Source: Sulfuricurvum sp. | Lineage (GTDB): Bacteria > Campylobacterota > Campylobacteria > Campylobacterales > Sulfurimonadaceae | DNA length: 57,840 bases | Direction of reading: 5' to 3' | NCBI GenBank assembly: GCA_030696775.1 | Contig: JAUYRN010000011.1 | Location: forward strand, 1 to 57,840 | Shown here: positions 37,523 through 45,867 of the stretch, in pieces | Layout: every line of letters starts with the position of its first letter | Numbering within the stretch: position 1 is the first letter of the stretch | Notes under the pieces: model-generated | Databases searched by the model: none | The model's input: the letters and a program-made list of their open reading frames with translations, nothing else | Told to the model about the DNA's origin: nothing | Program-made: the position numbers and the translations under genes

Positions 37523-38527
37523 ATGGATACAGATACACTAGGAATTATCATATCGTTGATAGGGGCAGCCTTTATCGCCCGTCAAACGTATGCTCACTTT
37601 ATCCGAAATCGGGCATTTGCCTATATCGAACGGTTCAACCACAAAGATTTTATGGAACTGAGGATCGCTATTGAGCAATGGATTGTTGAAAATCCGAGTC
37701 CGACGAGCTTATCAACGTTGCTAAAATCTAAAAGTAGGGATGATATCTCTATGTCTGTTCAAATACGAACCTATCTCAATCTCTTTCAGGAACTTGCCGT
37801 TGCATTTGAGAAGGGGATGGTTGATAAACATATTTTTTACCGCAACTTTGATTTTCTGATCGTCTCAAACTGGGAGCGCTTTGCCGATTTTATTTATACT
37901 GTACGGGCACTAACGGGAGACTTTACGATGTATAAGCGGTTTGAGCTTATGGCTATAGAAGTTAAAGCGGCGAAAAAAACGAAAGATATCTCAGGGAAAC
38001 TGTATGTTTTTGGATACGGTTCATTGATGCTTGAGGAGAGTATTCATAAAACATTGCAAAGAGCAGACCAAGAATATTCTCTTTTTAATGCGACGCTAAA
38101 AGGGTATGCCCGTGGGTGGGATATCGTGATCGATATTTTTTCAGATGCATTACAACGCCCCATTAAAGCACTCTTTTTGAATGTACGGAAACACTCCGAT
38201 GGATTAGTAGACGGGATGATATTCAGTGTTACATTTGAAGAGCTGACTCGCATTAAAGATCGTGAGATCAATTATGATTGTATTGAAGTGACGCCGCGTA
38301 TCTCTTCATCGATTCTTGGCTCATCAGATGTTGTCGTTACGTTTGTAGGCCAAAGCGAACATTTGCTCGATTACTGCACCGAACCGTGTTATGTGATGCA
38401 AGGCTATCTCAATGTCTTGGAAAAAATCAAGCCCGTACATCTTCATCAATACGAACACATAAAAGAATCAGCCTCTTTCAACGCGGAAGTATTGGAGGGA
38501 ACCTATTCATTCCCGCCTAAAGCATGA
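37523..38527 (+). CDS. Membrane-anchored fusion: DUF4760-like N-terminus plus gamma-glutamylcyclotransferase-like domain
   Basis: 334 residues. Residues 4-22 are a membrane helix. About 30-150 form a helical region like DUF4760-type proteins. From about 162 a gamma-glutamylcyclotransferase (GGCT/AIG2-like) domain starts with the hallmark VFGYGSLM, has the GLVDGMIFSV strand, and carries the DREINY element that holds the probable catalytic Glu. GGCT enzymes cleave gamma-glutamyl amino acids to 5-oxoproline; the ChaC branch acts on glutathione. The fusion to a membrane anchor is unusual. AAGGG precedes the ATG. Confidence 0.82.
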   Translation: MDTDTLGIIISLIGAAFIARQTYAHFIRNRAFAYIERFNHKDFMELRIAIEQWIVENPSPTSLSTLLKSKSRDDISMSVQIRTYLNLFQELAVAFEKGMVDKHIFYRNFDFLIVSNWERFADFIYTVRALTGDFTMYKRFELMAIEVKAAKKTKDISGKLYVFGYGSLMLEESIHKTLQRADQEYSLFNATLKGYARGWDIVIDIFSDALQRPIKALFLNVRKHSDGLVDGMIFSVTFEELTRIKDREINYDCIEVTPRISSSILGSSDVVVTFVGQSEHLLDYCTEPCYVMQGYLNVLEKIKPVHLHQYEHIKESASFNAEVLEGTYSFPPKA

Positions 38528-38616
38528 ATAAAAATTTTCTCCCTCTCTTGAGTTGGCGTATATAAAGTCAGTCTGCATCCCCAAATTAAAATATGCGTAA
38601 AAAGGTATCGTTTAAT

Positions 38617-39498
38617 TTACACTCCCGTATTACACGCTTCCAACGTTCCTTTATCAAATCCCCGTTTAAACCACTCCATCCGCTGTGCTGACGTTCCATG
38701 AGTAAACGCATCAGGGACAACATACCCTTGTGCTTGTTTTTGGAGGGTATCATCGCCGATTTGACTGGCGGCGTTGAGTGCCTCTTTGATATCCCCCTCT
38801 TCGAGTACCGCTCTCTCTTTTTGGGTGTGATATGCCCATACGCCGGCATAACAATCTGCTTGAAGTTCCACTTTTACCTGTACGGCATTCCCTTTTGTCT
38901 TGCTCGATTTCTCTTGGGCCCTGTGCGCTTTATCCAATGTCCCGAGTTGATTTTGAACATGGTGCCCGATTTCATGAGCAATTACATACGCTTGGGCGAA
39001 GTCTCCGGGGGCATTGTGACGCTGGGATAGCTCATCGAAAAAGCTCAAATCCAAATACACCTTTTGATCCACAGGGCAGTAAAACGGTCCGACCTGAGCA
39101 TTAGCATATCCGCAGCCGCTTTGGACGCTTCCGCGAAACAGCACTAACTTCGGTTGGGGATAGGTTAGCCCTTCTTGCTTAAAAAGCTTCGTCCACACCT
39201 CTTCCGTTTGCCCTAAAATAGCGGCTACAAACTGGGCACTGCGATCATCCTCCGGTTGACTAACAGCCGTGTTAGTACGTGTTTGAGTATCGAGCAAAGT
39301 GAGAGGGTTGTACCCCATAAAATACCCAACAACCCCTATCACCAAAACGATCCTTCCGATATTGGTTCCCATCAAAAACCGAATAATCGGAATAAGCAGA
39401 TTCGCCCCTCTCCCGCTGCCGAAATTCATCCGTCCTCCTGAGCCTTGAGAACGTAAATCCTCAACATTGCTACTTCGCTTTAAATCTTCCCATTTCAT
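38617..39498 (-). CDS. YpfJ-type neutral zinc metallopeptidase
   Basis: 293 residues from the ATG at 39498 (AGGGA upstream); an in-frame ATG at 39531 is less likely. The N-terminus MKWEDLKRSSNVEDLR matches this family. One helix (about 45-63) anchors it, and the body has Cys residues in SGCGYANAQVGPFYCP and the zinc motif HEIGHH near 175, with the later Glu in ELQADCYAG. Substrate is unknown. It is a single gene, convergent with the GGCT fusion. Confidence 0.93.
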   Translation of the reverse strand: MKWEDLKRSSNVEDLRSQGSGGRMNFGSGRGANLLIPIIRFLMGTNIGRIVLVIGVVGYFMGYNPLTLLDTQTRTNTAVSQPEDDRSAQFVAAILGQTEEVWTKLFKQEGLTYPQPKLVLFRGSVQSGCGYANAQVGPFYCPVDQKVYLDLSFFDELSQRHNAPGDFAQAYVIAHEIGHHVQNQLGTLDKAHRAQEKSSKTKGNAVQVKVELQADCYAGVWAYHTQKERAVLEEGDIKEALNAASQIGDDTLQKQAQGYVVPDAFTHGTSAQRMEWFKRGFDKGTLEACNTGV

Positions 39499-39674
39499 AA
39501 CAGCATCCCTATCTTCTCTATTTCGCTCCAAAGCTCTGCTTAGGAATCTATCTTATTAGCTGCTGTATTTTAGCAATATTTATCCTCTAATCTGAACCAA
39601 CTACAATTCATTCACATTTTTATTTTAAAATACTCTAGCATCAAATTATAATAACGATTATATTTTGGATTAGC

Positions 39675-39680
39675 TATACT
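39675..39680 (+). promoter_or_regulatory. Candidate -10 box for the DUF2780-mobA-moaC genes
   Basis: TATACT at 39675-39680 lies 28 bases before the DUF2780 ATG in an AT-rich 209-base gap. It is the only good -10-like hexamer at plausible distance. No -35 is seen. Confidence 0.4.
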
Positions 39681-39707
39681 TTGAAAATATAATACATGGG
39701 GATTGCA

Positions 39708-40175
39708 ATGCGTTCTTTTTATCTCGCTTCTTTACTTTTACTCGGCTCATTTTCTAATGCCAGCGCCTTTGATCTTGGTGGCATGATGCAAACCGTTGCT
39801 CCAATCGCAACTTCAGTCGCACCTATTACAGATGCAAAGCTTCTCTCCAATCCATTGATCAAAAACCTCACTACTTCTTTGGGTGTCACTCCAACCCAAG
39901 CCATTGGTGGAACAGCTGCTATTCTTAATGACGCAAAAGGCAATATGAAGCCAGCTGACTTTAAAACCCTCACAAAACAAGTCCCTCAAGTCAATACGCT
40001 CCTCTCCGCAGCACCTGCTGGCATGCTAGGACTTGGAAGCCTTGGCTCACAGTTTTCAATGCTGGGAATGGATGCATCCATGATCGATAAATTTTCACCC
40101 CTCGTGCTCCAATATCTTCAAAACGGTGCAACACCGAGTATGGATAAAATTGTAGCCGCGGCCTTCGCACAATAA
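39708..40175 (+). CDS. Secreted DUF2780-family protein
   Basis: 155 residues from the ATG at 39708, which has GGGGA at the right distance; the ATG 12 bases upstream lacks a ribosome site. Signal peptide about 1-18 (ASAFD). The rest is low-complexity and helical, with Ala, Thr, Leu, Met and a LGVTPTQAIGGTAAIL motif typical of DUF2780 proteins. Function is unknown. Its stop directly abuts the mobA ATG. Confidence 0.82.
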   Translation: MRSFYLASLLLLGSFSNASAFDLGGMMQTVAPIATSVAPITDAKLLSNPLIKNLTTSLGVTPTQAIGGTAAILNDAKGNMKPADFKTLTKQVPQVNTLLSAAPAGMLGLGSLGSQFSMLGMDASMIDKFSPLVLQYLQNGATPSMDKIVAAAFAQ

Positions 40176-40757
40176 ATGTTTACCCTGCCTTGTATTCTCT
40201 TCGCAGGGGGGAAAAGTTCCCGCATGGGACAAGATAAAGCACTTCTTTCTTTTGGCGGATATACTTCTCTTGCCGAATTCCAATACAACCGACTCACAAA
40301 GCTTTTCAGCAATGTCTATATTTCCACTAAAACACGTGAGAAATTCGATTTTGAAGCTCAATTTATCCTTGATGCAGACAATAGTGATTTTGCCCCAACA
40401 GCAGGTTTTGTGAGTGCTTTTGAGAGCTTAAAGTGCGAAAGTTTTTTTGCCCTCAGTGTTGATACCCCTTTTGTTGATGTCGATACGATCGAAACACTTC
40501 TTCATGCTGATGAATCTCATCTCGATGCCATCATTGCCAAAACGCCGTCAGGAACTCATCCTCTATGCGGAATTTATCATCATACATTGTTAGAAACCTT
40601 TCAGCAGATGCAGCGTGAAGGGGATCACCGACTAGGAAAACTGCTCTCCATGAAGCAAACACGTTTTGTAGAATTTGAAAACGAAGAAATTTTTATGAAT
40701 CTCAATCATCCTCACGAATATGAAGAAGCACTTTCTCGCTATAATAATAAAAATTAA
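40176..40757 (+). CDS. mobA: Molybdenum cofactor guanylyltransferase
   Basis: 193 residues. The nucleotide-transferase signature is near the start (LFAGGKSSRMGQDKALL), and the DTPFVDVDTIE acidic motif and HPLCGIYH are present. MobA attaches GMP to molybdopterin to give the bis-MGD form used by DMSO-reductase-family enzymes. The ATG directly follows the DUF2780 stop and has no Shine-Dalgarno, so translation is probably coupled. moaC follows after 15 bases. A DMSO-reductase-family operon lies 1.8 kb away, converging on this group. Confidence 0.92.
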   Translation: MFTLPCILFAGGKSSRMGQDKALLSFGGYTSLAEFQYNRLTKLFSNVYISTKTREKFDFEAQFILDADNSDFAPTAGFVSAFESLKCESFFALSVDTPFVDVDTIETLLHADESHLDAIIAKTPSGTHPLCGIYHHTLLETFQQMQREGDHRLGKLLSMKQTRFVEFENEEIFMNLNHPHEYEEALSRYNNKN

Positions 40758-40772
40758 ATAGGGGTTTACCCA

Positions 40773-41267
40773 ATGCATTTAACCCACCTCGATGAGCGTG
40801 ACCGACCAAAAATGGTCGATGTATCCGACAAAACGGCCACCACTCGAGTAGCCATTGCAAGCGGACTCATTACCATGAGCCAAGCTGCCTTTGATGCTGT
40901 CGTCAACCAAACCGCCAAAAAAGGTCCTGTCCTCCAAACAGCTGTAATTGCTGCCATCATGGGAACCAAAAAGACAAGTGACCTTATTCCAATGTGCCAT
41001 CCGTTAAACTTAAGCGGTGTAAACTGTGACATTGACGAACTTCCTGATTTACCTGGATTTCGTCTTACCGTTACTGCAAAACTAACAGGACAGACAGGAG
41101 TGGAAATGGAAGCCCTCACAGGAACAAGCATCGGCTTGCTCACCATTTACGATATGCTAAAAGCAATCGATAAAGGGATGGTCATCGGACCCATCCAACT
41201 TGAAACCAAATCAGGAGGAAAAAGTGGCGATTACATGCGAAATGAACGGACAAACACTACAGCTTGA
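40773..41267 (+). CDS. moaC: Cyclic pyranopterin monophosphate synthase
   Basis: 164 residues. MoaC converts the MoaA product to cyclic pyranopterin monophosphate in molybdopterin synthesis. Family motifs are all seen: [48 protein letters not shown] and the Lys/Asp pair KAIDKGM. AGGGG precedes the ATG. The last 44 bases overlap the DUF493 gene and contain its ribosome-binding site. Confidence 0.96.
   Translation: MHLTHLDERDRPKMVDVSDKTATTRVAIASGLITMSQAAFDAVVNQTAKKGPVLQTAVIAAIMGTKKTSDLIPMCHPLNLSGVNCDIDELPDLPGFRLTVTAKLTGQTGVEMEALTGTSIGLLTIYDMLKAIDKGMVIGPIQLETKSGGKSGDYMRNERTNTTA
41213..41218 (+). promoter_or_regulatory. Shine-Dalgarno that sets the DUF493 start inside moaC
   Basis: A perfect AGGAGG at 41213-41218 lies 5 bases before GTG 41224, within the moaC coding end. 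It favours this GTG over the TTG at 41200 or the ATG at 41242 as start of the next gene. Confidence 0.75.
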
Positions 41268-41496
41268 ATACCCTTGCTCATGGTGCTACAAAGTAATAGC
41301 ATTTGAACGGGCAGGTATTGAGATAGCGGCAATGGAAATTTTTTCTGAGCGAATCTATACCCTTAAGCCCTCCAACACGAGCGGCACAGGGAAATACGTC
41401 AGCATGAACTTAGAACTGTTGGTGCATAATGAGGATGAACGTACCTTTTTTTACGAAACACTCAAAGCACATCAGCACATCAAAATGGTACTCTAA
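41224..41496 (+). CDS. DUF493 (YbeD/HP0495-like) protein
   Basis: 90 residues from GTG 41224, set by the AGGAGG just before it. The sequence has the small ferredoxin-like DUF493 pattern: [13 protein letters not shown], then strands in [15 protein letters not shown] and a final helix [11 protein letters not shown]. Such proteins are often regulatory; YbeD lies beside lipoate genes in E. coli. Here it overlaps moaC by 44 bases, so it is co-expressed with molybdopterin synthesis. Its target is unknown. Confidence 0.85.
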   Translation: MAITCEMNGQTLQLEYPCSWCYKVIAFERAGIEIAAMEIFSERIYTLKPSNTSGTGKYVSMNLELLVHNEDERTFFYETLKAHQHIKMVL

Positions 41497-41505
41497 AGGA
41501 AACAC

Positions 41506-42477
41506 ATGAGCCTCGAAACATTTGAAAGTCAATTTAATCTTCAAGATATTGCTAACCTTCCTCTGGATGAGTTAAAAAGTCGCACATCCGCGCTCTTAAA
41601 AGAGGAAGCTTCTTCTCTTCACAATGAGCTCGAAGAACTCATCGAGCAAAAAGAAAAAATAGAGCGTCAAATAGCCCGAAAAAGTGACGAATTACAGCAC
41701 CTGAAGTATCAATGTTTTGATATTTTAGAAAAAAAGTTTAGTGAGAATGAAGAGATTTTAGCGAAATTGCACCTCATTAAGATTCAATCCGTAGATCTGC
41801 TTGACATACTTGAAGAGATGGTCGAATCAGCGATTATCACAACTCTCGAACGGGATTCTGACACCGAAGAAACGTTGCATGAAATCATTAAAGAGATAAC
41901 CTTCCAAACGCTTAATGCCAACGTCCTAAATGCTGTTCGTATTCGACGCATCTTTTCAAGTATACTTCAAAGTGCGCTCAATGTTGCCGAAGCAACACCC
42001 AATCAAGCTGAACCTATTTTACGGGGAACACTTTTGGGTATCCGCTCAGCACTCCATAAATCGATAGAGAAATTCCGTCAATATCTCCTCTATCTTCCCG
42101 ATGAAATCCGAGCGCTTTACCATAAAGAGTATCAATTAATCGAAGATGAATTGGAACAAATTCATACCCTATTTGGGCAAATCGTCCACTCTCTTGCCAA
42201 AAATAACTCTCCTGTCCTTATAGAGCAACTTACAGCTATTGGCACAGAAATCCGTTTGGACAGTGATGAACTCTCGATTTTGTCGAAAGAAACAGCCAAA
42301 CTTCTCCAAGGTAAACTCTCCAAACTGCGTCAAGAAGTAAGTGAACGCGGTGCGGCACTCCTTAATTCTAACTCAGCACAAGAAGCAAAAGCAATGGGCA
42401 AAAGAGCGTGGAGTGTTGCGAAGTCAACGATGGAAGGGGCACTCAAAAGTGCCAAAGAAGCTATGGAGAAAAAATAA
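41506..42477 (+). CDS. Coiled-coil protein of unknown function
   Basis: 323 residues, acidic, no signal peptide or membrane helix. Residues 25-75 form a strong coiled coil (LEELIEQKEKIERQIARK); about 100-260 are helical and rich in Leu, Glu and Ile; the last 40 are Ala/Lys-rich amphipathic (AKAMGKRAWSVAKSTME). AAAGGAAA precedes the ATG, 9 bases after the DUF493 stop, so it ends the mobA-moaC transcript. I do not recognise a family. Confidence 0.75.
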   Translation: MSLETFESQFNLQDIANLPLDELKSRTSALLKEEASSLHNELEELIEQKEKIERQIARKSDELQHLKYQCFDILEKKFSENEEILAKLHLIKIQSVDLLDILEEMVESAIITTLERDSDTEETLHEIIKEITFQTLNANVLNAVRIRRIFSSILQSALNVAEATPNQAEPILRGTLLGIRSALHKSIEKFRQYLLYLPDEIRALYHKEYQLIEDELEQIHTLFGQIVHSLAKNNSPVLIEQLTAIGTEIRLDSDELSILSKETAKLLQGKLSKLRQEVSERGAALLNSNSAQEAKAMGKRAWSVAKSTMEGALKSAKEAMEKK

Positions 42478-42482
42478 CCTCT

Positions 42483-42510
42483 CGTCATACCTGCGAATTC
42501 GGGTATGACG
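42483..42510. terminator. Bidirectional hairpin between convergent operons
   Basis: Arms CGTCATACC (42483-42491) and GGTATGACG (42502-42510) pair perfectly, with a GCGAATTCG-containing loop. The element fills the 39-base gap between the coiled-coil gene and the polyferredoxin gene. Its outer CGTCAT/ATGACG ends match the repeat at 57518-57597, so it is probably a short member of the same intergenic repeat family serving as terminator. No T-run is present. Confidence 0.6.
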
Positions 42511-42516
42511 GATTAG

Positions 42517-43602
42517 CTACATATCCTTAGCCATCGTAAACATATTACTAAACTCTTTTTTATAACCGGAACAACGATCACAAATGGGGTCACCGCCTTT
42601 ATAAGGGAACGGACAACGACACTCATTGCACATCACCATCTCATAATGAACCAGCTGCTCTGAGCGCTCATACGCAATACTTATCATATCAAATCCAGCT
42701 TTAGCTGTGATGGCATTAGGCTTACATATATCTTCACATATCCCGCATCCGATACATTTGCCCTGAGCGAAATAGATTCCCTGCTTATCTGAGGTCGGAA
42801 ACAATGCATCCGTAGGACAAAATTGGGTACAATCACCACAATTCGTACACAGGTCAAAAGCAATTTGTTTGTTAAAAAAAAGCGGTGATGATTCTGCAAA
42901 ATCCGTTACTTCCATCGCCGTCACAACATCTTTAAGACTATTTTTTAGCAGGACTTTCTTAAGAGGCATTGTCATATTGGGAAGCGCATGATGAGAGGCT
43001 GTCATACTTTTTTGAACACGTGGAGTATCCGCCACCACTTCTTTTGCTTTTTCCAATCCTTTACGAAAAAGGGCGCGGCGCGGTTCTTGTTCCTCATGAA
43101 CTTCAAGGGTATTAATTTTTTTATCCACTGCTATTTGTACTAAAAAGTCGTTTGCTTGATCAATAGTCGCACGAATAGCCACTTCCATCTTTCCATGCTC
43201 ATTCAATGCACATGTGGAACAATGACTCATATCACATACAACCGCCAATTCTCCGCGCAAGGTCATCGTCAGCAAATGTTCGGTATCAAATACACCTAAA
43301 CACGGTGTTGTACTTTTACATGAAAGCTGAGTGTTTGTCTGAGACTGAAAAGATACCGAAAATTCATTGGGATCAAAACTTTCAATCTCAAATGCTTCAG
43401 TAGGACAGCTTCCAATACATCCAGCGCATTCTATGCATTCATTCTCAAACAAAGTAAGCTTATTACGGACTAAATGGATTGCCTCTTTGGGGCACAAATC
43501 GATACAAATATGACAATCATTATGAAAATACTCATTGCGCAAACAACGTGTCGCAGTAAAACTAAAAAGGTTGTTTTTTTGAATAAAGTTATGATTACCC
43601 AT
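42517..43602 (-). CDS. Four-cluster ferredoxin-like protein with a C-terminal Cys-rich (zinc-ribbon-like) tail
   Basis: 361 residues from the ATG at 43602 (AAGAGA upstream), which overlaps the torD stop by 8 bases; an ORF from 43662 would overlap by 68. Four ferredoxin motifs: CHICIDLCP, CIECAGCIGSCP, CTNCGDCTQFCP and CIGCGICEDICKP. The tail has CNECRCPFPYKGGDPICDRC, like a rubredoxin or zinc ribbon. No signal peptide, so cytoplasmic. It is the last gene of the molybdoenzyme operon. A role in supplying electrons or FeS clusters during enzyme maturation is inferred. Confidence 0.85.
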   Translation of the reverse strand: MGNHNFIQKNNLFSFTATRCLRNEYFHNDCHICIDLCPKEAIHLVRNKLTLFENECIECAGCIGSCPTEAFEIESFDPNEFSVSFQSQTNTQLSCKSTTPCLGVFDTEHLLTMTLRGELAVVCDMSHCSTCALNEHGKMEVAIRATIDQANDFLVQIAVDKKINTLEVHEEQEPRRALFRKGLEKAKEVVADTPRVQKSMTASHHALPNMTMPLKKVLLKNSLKDVVTAMEVTDFAESSPLFFNKQIAFDLCTNCGDCTQFCPTDALFPTSDKQGIYFAQGKCIGCGICEDICKPNAITAKAGFDMISIAYERSEQLVHYEMVMCNECRCPFPYKGGDPICDRCSGYKKEFSNMFTMAKDM

Positions 43603-44164
43603 TAGCAATCTCTTGGTGTAAATATTCATAATCAGAGCATAAAAACTCCACCATAAAATCACATATATCTTTGTAAAAAGGGGTATCTGCCATGCTTTTC
43701 ATCCCTAGCATATATGGGATAACCCACATAAATAAATGTTCATCCATAAACTGGACTTGTGCTTTCATCTCATTGCGAAATACCAGCATCTGCATAAAAG
43801 CCAATTCGATAGAGAGATGATCCGGAGCCATGAGCTCGGTTTGATCCATGTTAAGCTCAAAACCATGCGTAAAATAAAAAGCCATTACCGGATTTTGCAG
43901 TCCAACGAGCGTTTCATTTTTCGCATCCAAAACAAACGACTCAACCGGCTGGGTATTGAGAAAAAAGAGGGAAGTATAATCGGTATTCAATGCCGAATAT
44001 AGCTCTTCTTCATTGGTTGTGTCAAACCACGCTTTCGTCTCTTCACCAATAACCTCGAGCAATTGTTGATTATTTTTGAGGTCAGTGATAAAACGACGAT
44101 CGGGGATATTACTCATTACGCGCGATAAAAATGCATAGATATAACGACGATACTCTGTATTCAT
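43595..44164 (-). CDS. TorD-family molybdoenzyme chaperone
   Basis: 189 residues, all helical. The TorD/DmsD motif reads PDHLSIELAFMQML, with a later Met/Trp-rich helix (DEHLFMWVIPYMLGM). These chaperones bind the Tat signal of their enzyme and hold the apoprotein for cofactor insertion. The likely client is the 970-aa catalytic subunit encoded 2.8 kb upstream in the same operon. It follows a hairpin terminator, so its level may be lower than that of the structural subunits. Confidence 0.9.
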   Translation of the reverse strand: MNTEYRRYIYAFLSRVMSNIPDRRFITDLKNNQQLLEVIGEETKAWFDTTNEEELYSALNTDYTSLFFLNTQPVESFVLDAKNETLVGLQNPVMAFYFTHGFELNMDQTELMAPDHLSIELAFMQMLVFRNEMKAQVQFMDEHLFMWVIPYMLGMKSMADTPFYKDICDFMVEFLCSDYEYLHQEIANG

Positions 44165-44240
44165 AAATAATTCCTAAAAAAAGTAAGGGATTGTGTCACA
44201 CGAGGACTTTGAGACAGCAAAGTTTAGACAATTAAAACAC

Positions 44241-44260
44241 TAACCCAAAGAGGGGTTAGG
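44241..44260 (-). terminator. Intrinsic terminator or attenuator inside the molybdoenzyme operon
   Basis: On the reverse strand CTAACCC and GGGTTAG form a 7-bp stem with a 6-base loop, followed by TGTTTTAATT. It lies just after the small Cys-rich protein gene (stop at 44267) and 77 bases before torD, placing structural genes before it and maturation genes after it. Confidence 0.6.
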
Positions 44261-44266
44261 TCGGTG

Positions 44267-44665
44267 TTATAAACACCCTTTGAAGAACGATTTCTTCGGT
44301 GGAGGAGGAGCTTTAAATTCTGTTGCAGCGATTGTGTTTGTTTTTTCATCCAATACACCTACGATAATAACACCGTTCTTATTCATCCCCTCACCAAGTT
44401 CGGAAACTTTCAACTTGCTACTATCCACAAAATATGTTTTACCCGTATTATGTTGGTAAATAGCCAATTTTGGATTAGTAGTTGCACCCGGTTCAATTTT
44501 TTTAAAACAGTCATCCGAACCACACGTGTAGTTTTCCAGATAACAATCTGCAAATGCGCCTTGAGCAGCACATGCCGGAGTTGTTAACAGACCTTCAAAC
44601 TCTTGCCCTTCATTTGCAAATGCGCTAACAACAAATGCTGCGCAAATCAGTGCAAATTTTTTCAT
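44267..44665 (-). CDS. Small secreted Cys-rich protein of the molybdoenzyme operon
   Basis: 132 residues. Signal peptide about 1-17. The mature part has Cys residues in TPACAAQ, ADCYLENYTCGSDDCF and a C-terminal GCL, able to form disulfides. The tail is Pro/Lys-rich (APPPPKKSFFKGCL). The ATG overlaps the stop of the cytochrome subunit as TAATG, so it is co-translated with it. I do not recognise the family. It may be an accessory subunit or a haem or FeS assembly factor for the periplasmic enzyme. Confidence 0.78.
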   Translation of the reverse strand: MKKFALICAAFVVSAFANEGQEFEGLLTTPACAAQGAFADCYLENYTCGSDDCFKKIEPGATTNPKLAIYQHNTGKTYFVDSSKLKVSELGEGMNKNGVIIVGVLDEKTNTIAATEFKAPPPPKKSFFKGCL

Positions 44666-45867
44666 TATTCTACCTCCGATTTCAGGGTTTTGAGGTATGC
44701 CACTATATCATCAACTGTCGCTTTATCCAAAAAGCTAAAGTCGGTCATGGTCGAAATACGTTTACCCTTTTCAATATTGTACCACGGTGTATTCGCGTGC
44801 GCATTACGATTATAACCTGGCACAACAACCGCAGACGGTTTTAAGATTGACTCACGAAGATACGCAGCAGTAGCATAGCCACCCACGTTTTTGAGTGATG
44901 GTCCAAGCAAGCTCTGAGCGTCTGCAGCACTCATTTGGTGACAACCGGTACATCCGTTTGTTGCAGCCGCTTCTTTACCTTTAGCTGCATCACCTTTTGT
45001 ATCTGTCGTTAGCTCAGCAACCATAGCTGCATTTGCTGTTTGACCTTCTAAATTGATAGCAACCCATGAACTAAGATTTTTCAATCCGTTACGTCCCATA
45101 CTGGATCCATCCCATACCGCGATTGCAACAGGAACAGTACCTTTTAGATTCACATATTCATCTTTGAGAGGACGGCTTAGTGTTCCGCTCCAACCTGCTG
45201 GTCCATGAACCATAGCACCGTTTGATTTTACTGAGTTATCTTTGATCTCTGTAGTTGAACGGAATCCTTCAGCAACAAAAACTTTTTCATAATCAGTTTT
45301 AGCCAATGATGCCACTTTTGCGTCGAAATCAGCTAACTCTTTTCCAAATACACCCGTTTGTTGGCGATTGATTTGAGTAGAAACATCTTTGTTTCCATTT
45401 GGCTCATACACTTTTGCTGTTGCTTTTTGTAAATGGACAACAACCGGACGACCTGCTGAACCCATACCGATGTATGGAAGCGGTTGAGGTTTAGCGGTAG
45501 CACCCGCGAATTGAACCGCGAATCCATCTGTATAAACATCACTGGTCATACATTGCTCAACGTCTTTTGTTTTATCTGCCCATTTTACCATTACCGCAAT
45601 ATTTTTTCCATCGTGCAAAGCAGCAACTTGTGCTTTTTTACCTTTAGAATTTGCGACTAAAGCATTGGCTTTTTTGTCGTTAAATTCAATCGATGTTTGC
45701 GGATAAAGAATAACGGTTTCAAATTTTGCTTTCGACCAAAGAGCCGAATCCGCTTTAATGGTATCAAGATTATCTGATACTTTTACTGCAGTAATCGCAG
45801 GATTTGCAGCCAAAGCCGCAGATGCGACAACGCCTAATGAAAGAAGTGAGTTAAGAAGCTTTTTCAT
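44665..45867 (-). CDS. Haem b subunit (ethylbenzene-dehydrogenase gamma type) fused to cytochrome c
   Basis: 400 residues. Signal peptide about 1-20. About 22-280 match the gamma subunit of type II DMSO-reductase-family enzymes: a YIGMGSAGRPVVVHL strand (Met135 a candidate haem b ligand) and VPVAIAVWDGSSMGRNGLKNLSSW, with Lys263 as the possible second ligand. From about 292 a cytochrome c domain starts, with CTGCH (306-310) and a later Met. The usual gamma subunit has only the first part, so this one carries an extra c-haem and can pass electrons onward itself. The TAATG overlap with the FeS gene shows coupling. Confidence 0.9.
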   Translation of the reverse strand: MKKLLNSLLSLGVVASAALAANPAITAVKVSDNLDTIKADSALWSKAKFETVILYPQTSIEFNDKKANALVANSKGKKAQVAALHDGKNIAVMVKWADKTKDVEQCMTSDVYTDGFAVQFAGATAKPQPLPYIGMGSAGRPVVVHLQKATAKVYEPNGNKDVSTQINRQQTGVFGKELADFDAKVASLAKTDYEKVFVAEGFRSTTEIKDNSVKSNGAMVHGPAGWSGTLSRPLKDEYVNLKGTVPVAIAVWDGSSMGRNGLKNLSSWVAINLEGQTANAAMVAELTTDTKGDAAKGKEAAATNGCTGCHQMSAADAQSLLGPSLKNVGGYATAAYLRESILKPSAVVVPGYNRNAHANTPWYNIEKGKRISTMTDFSFLDKATVDDIVAYLKTLKSEVE

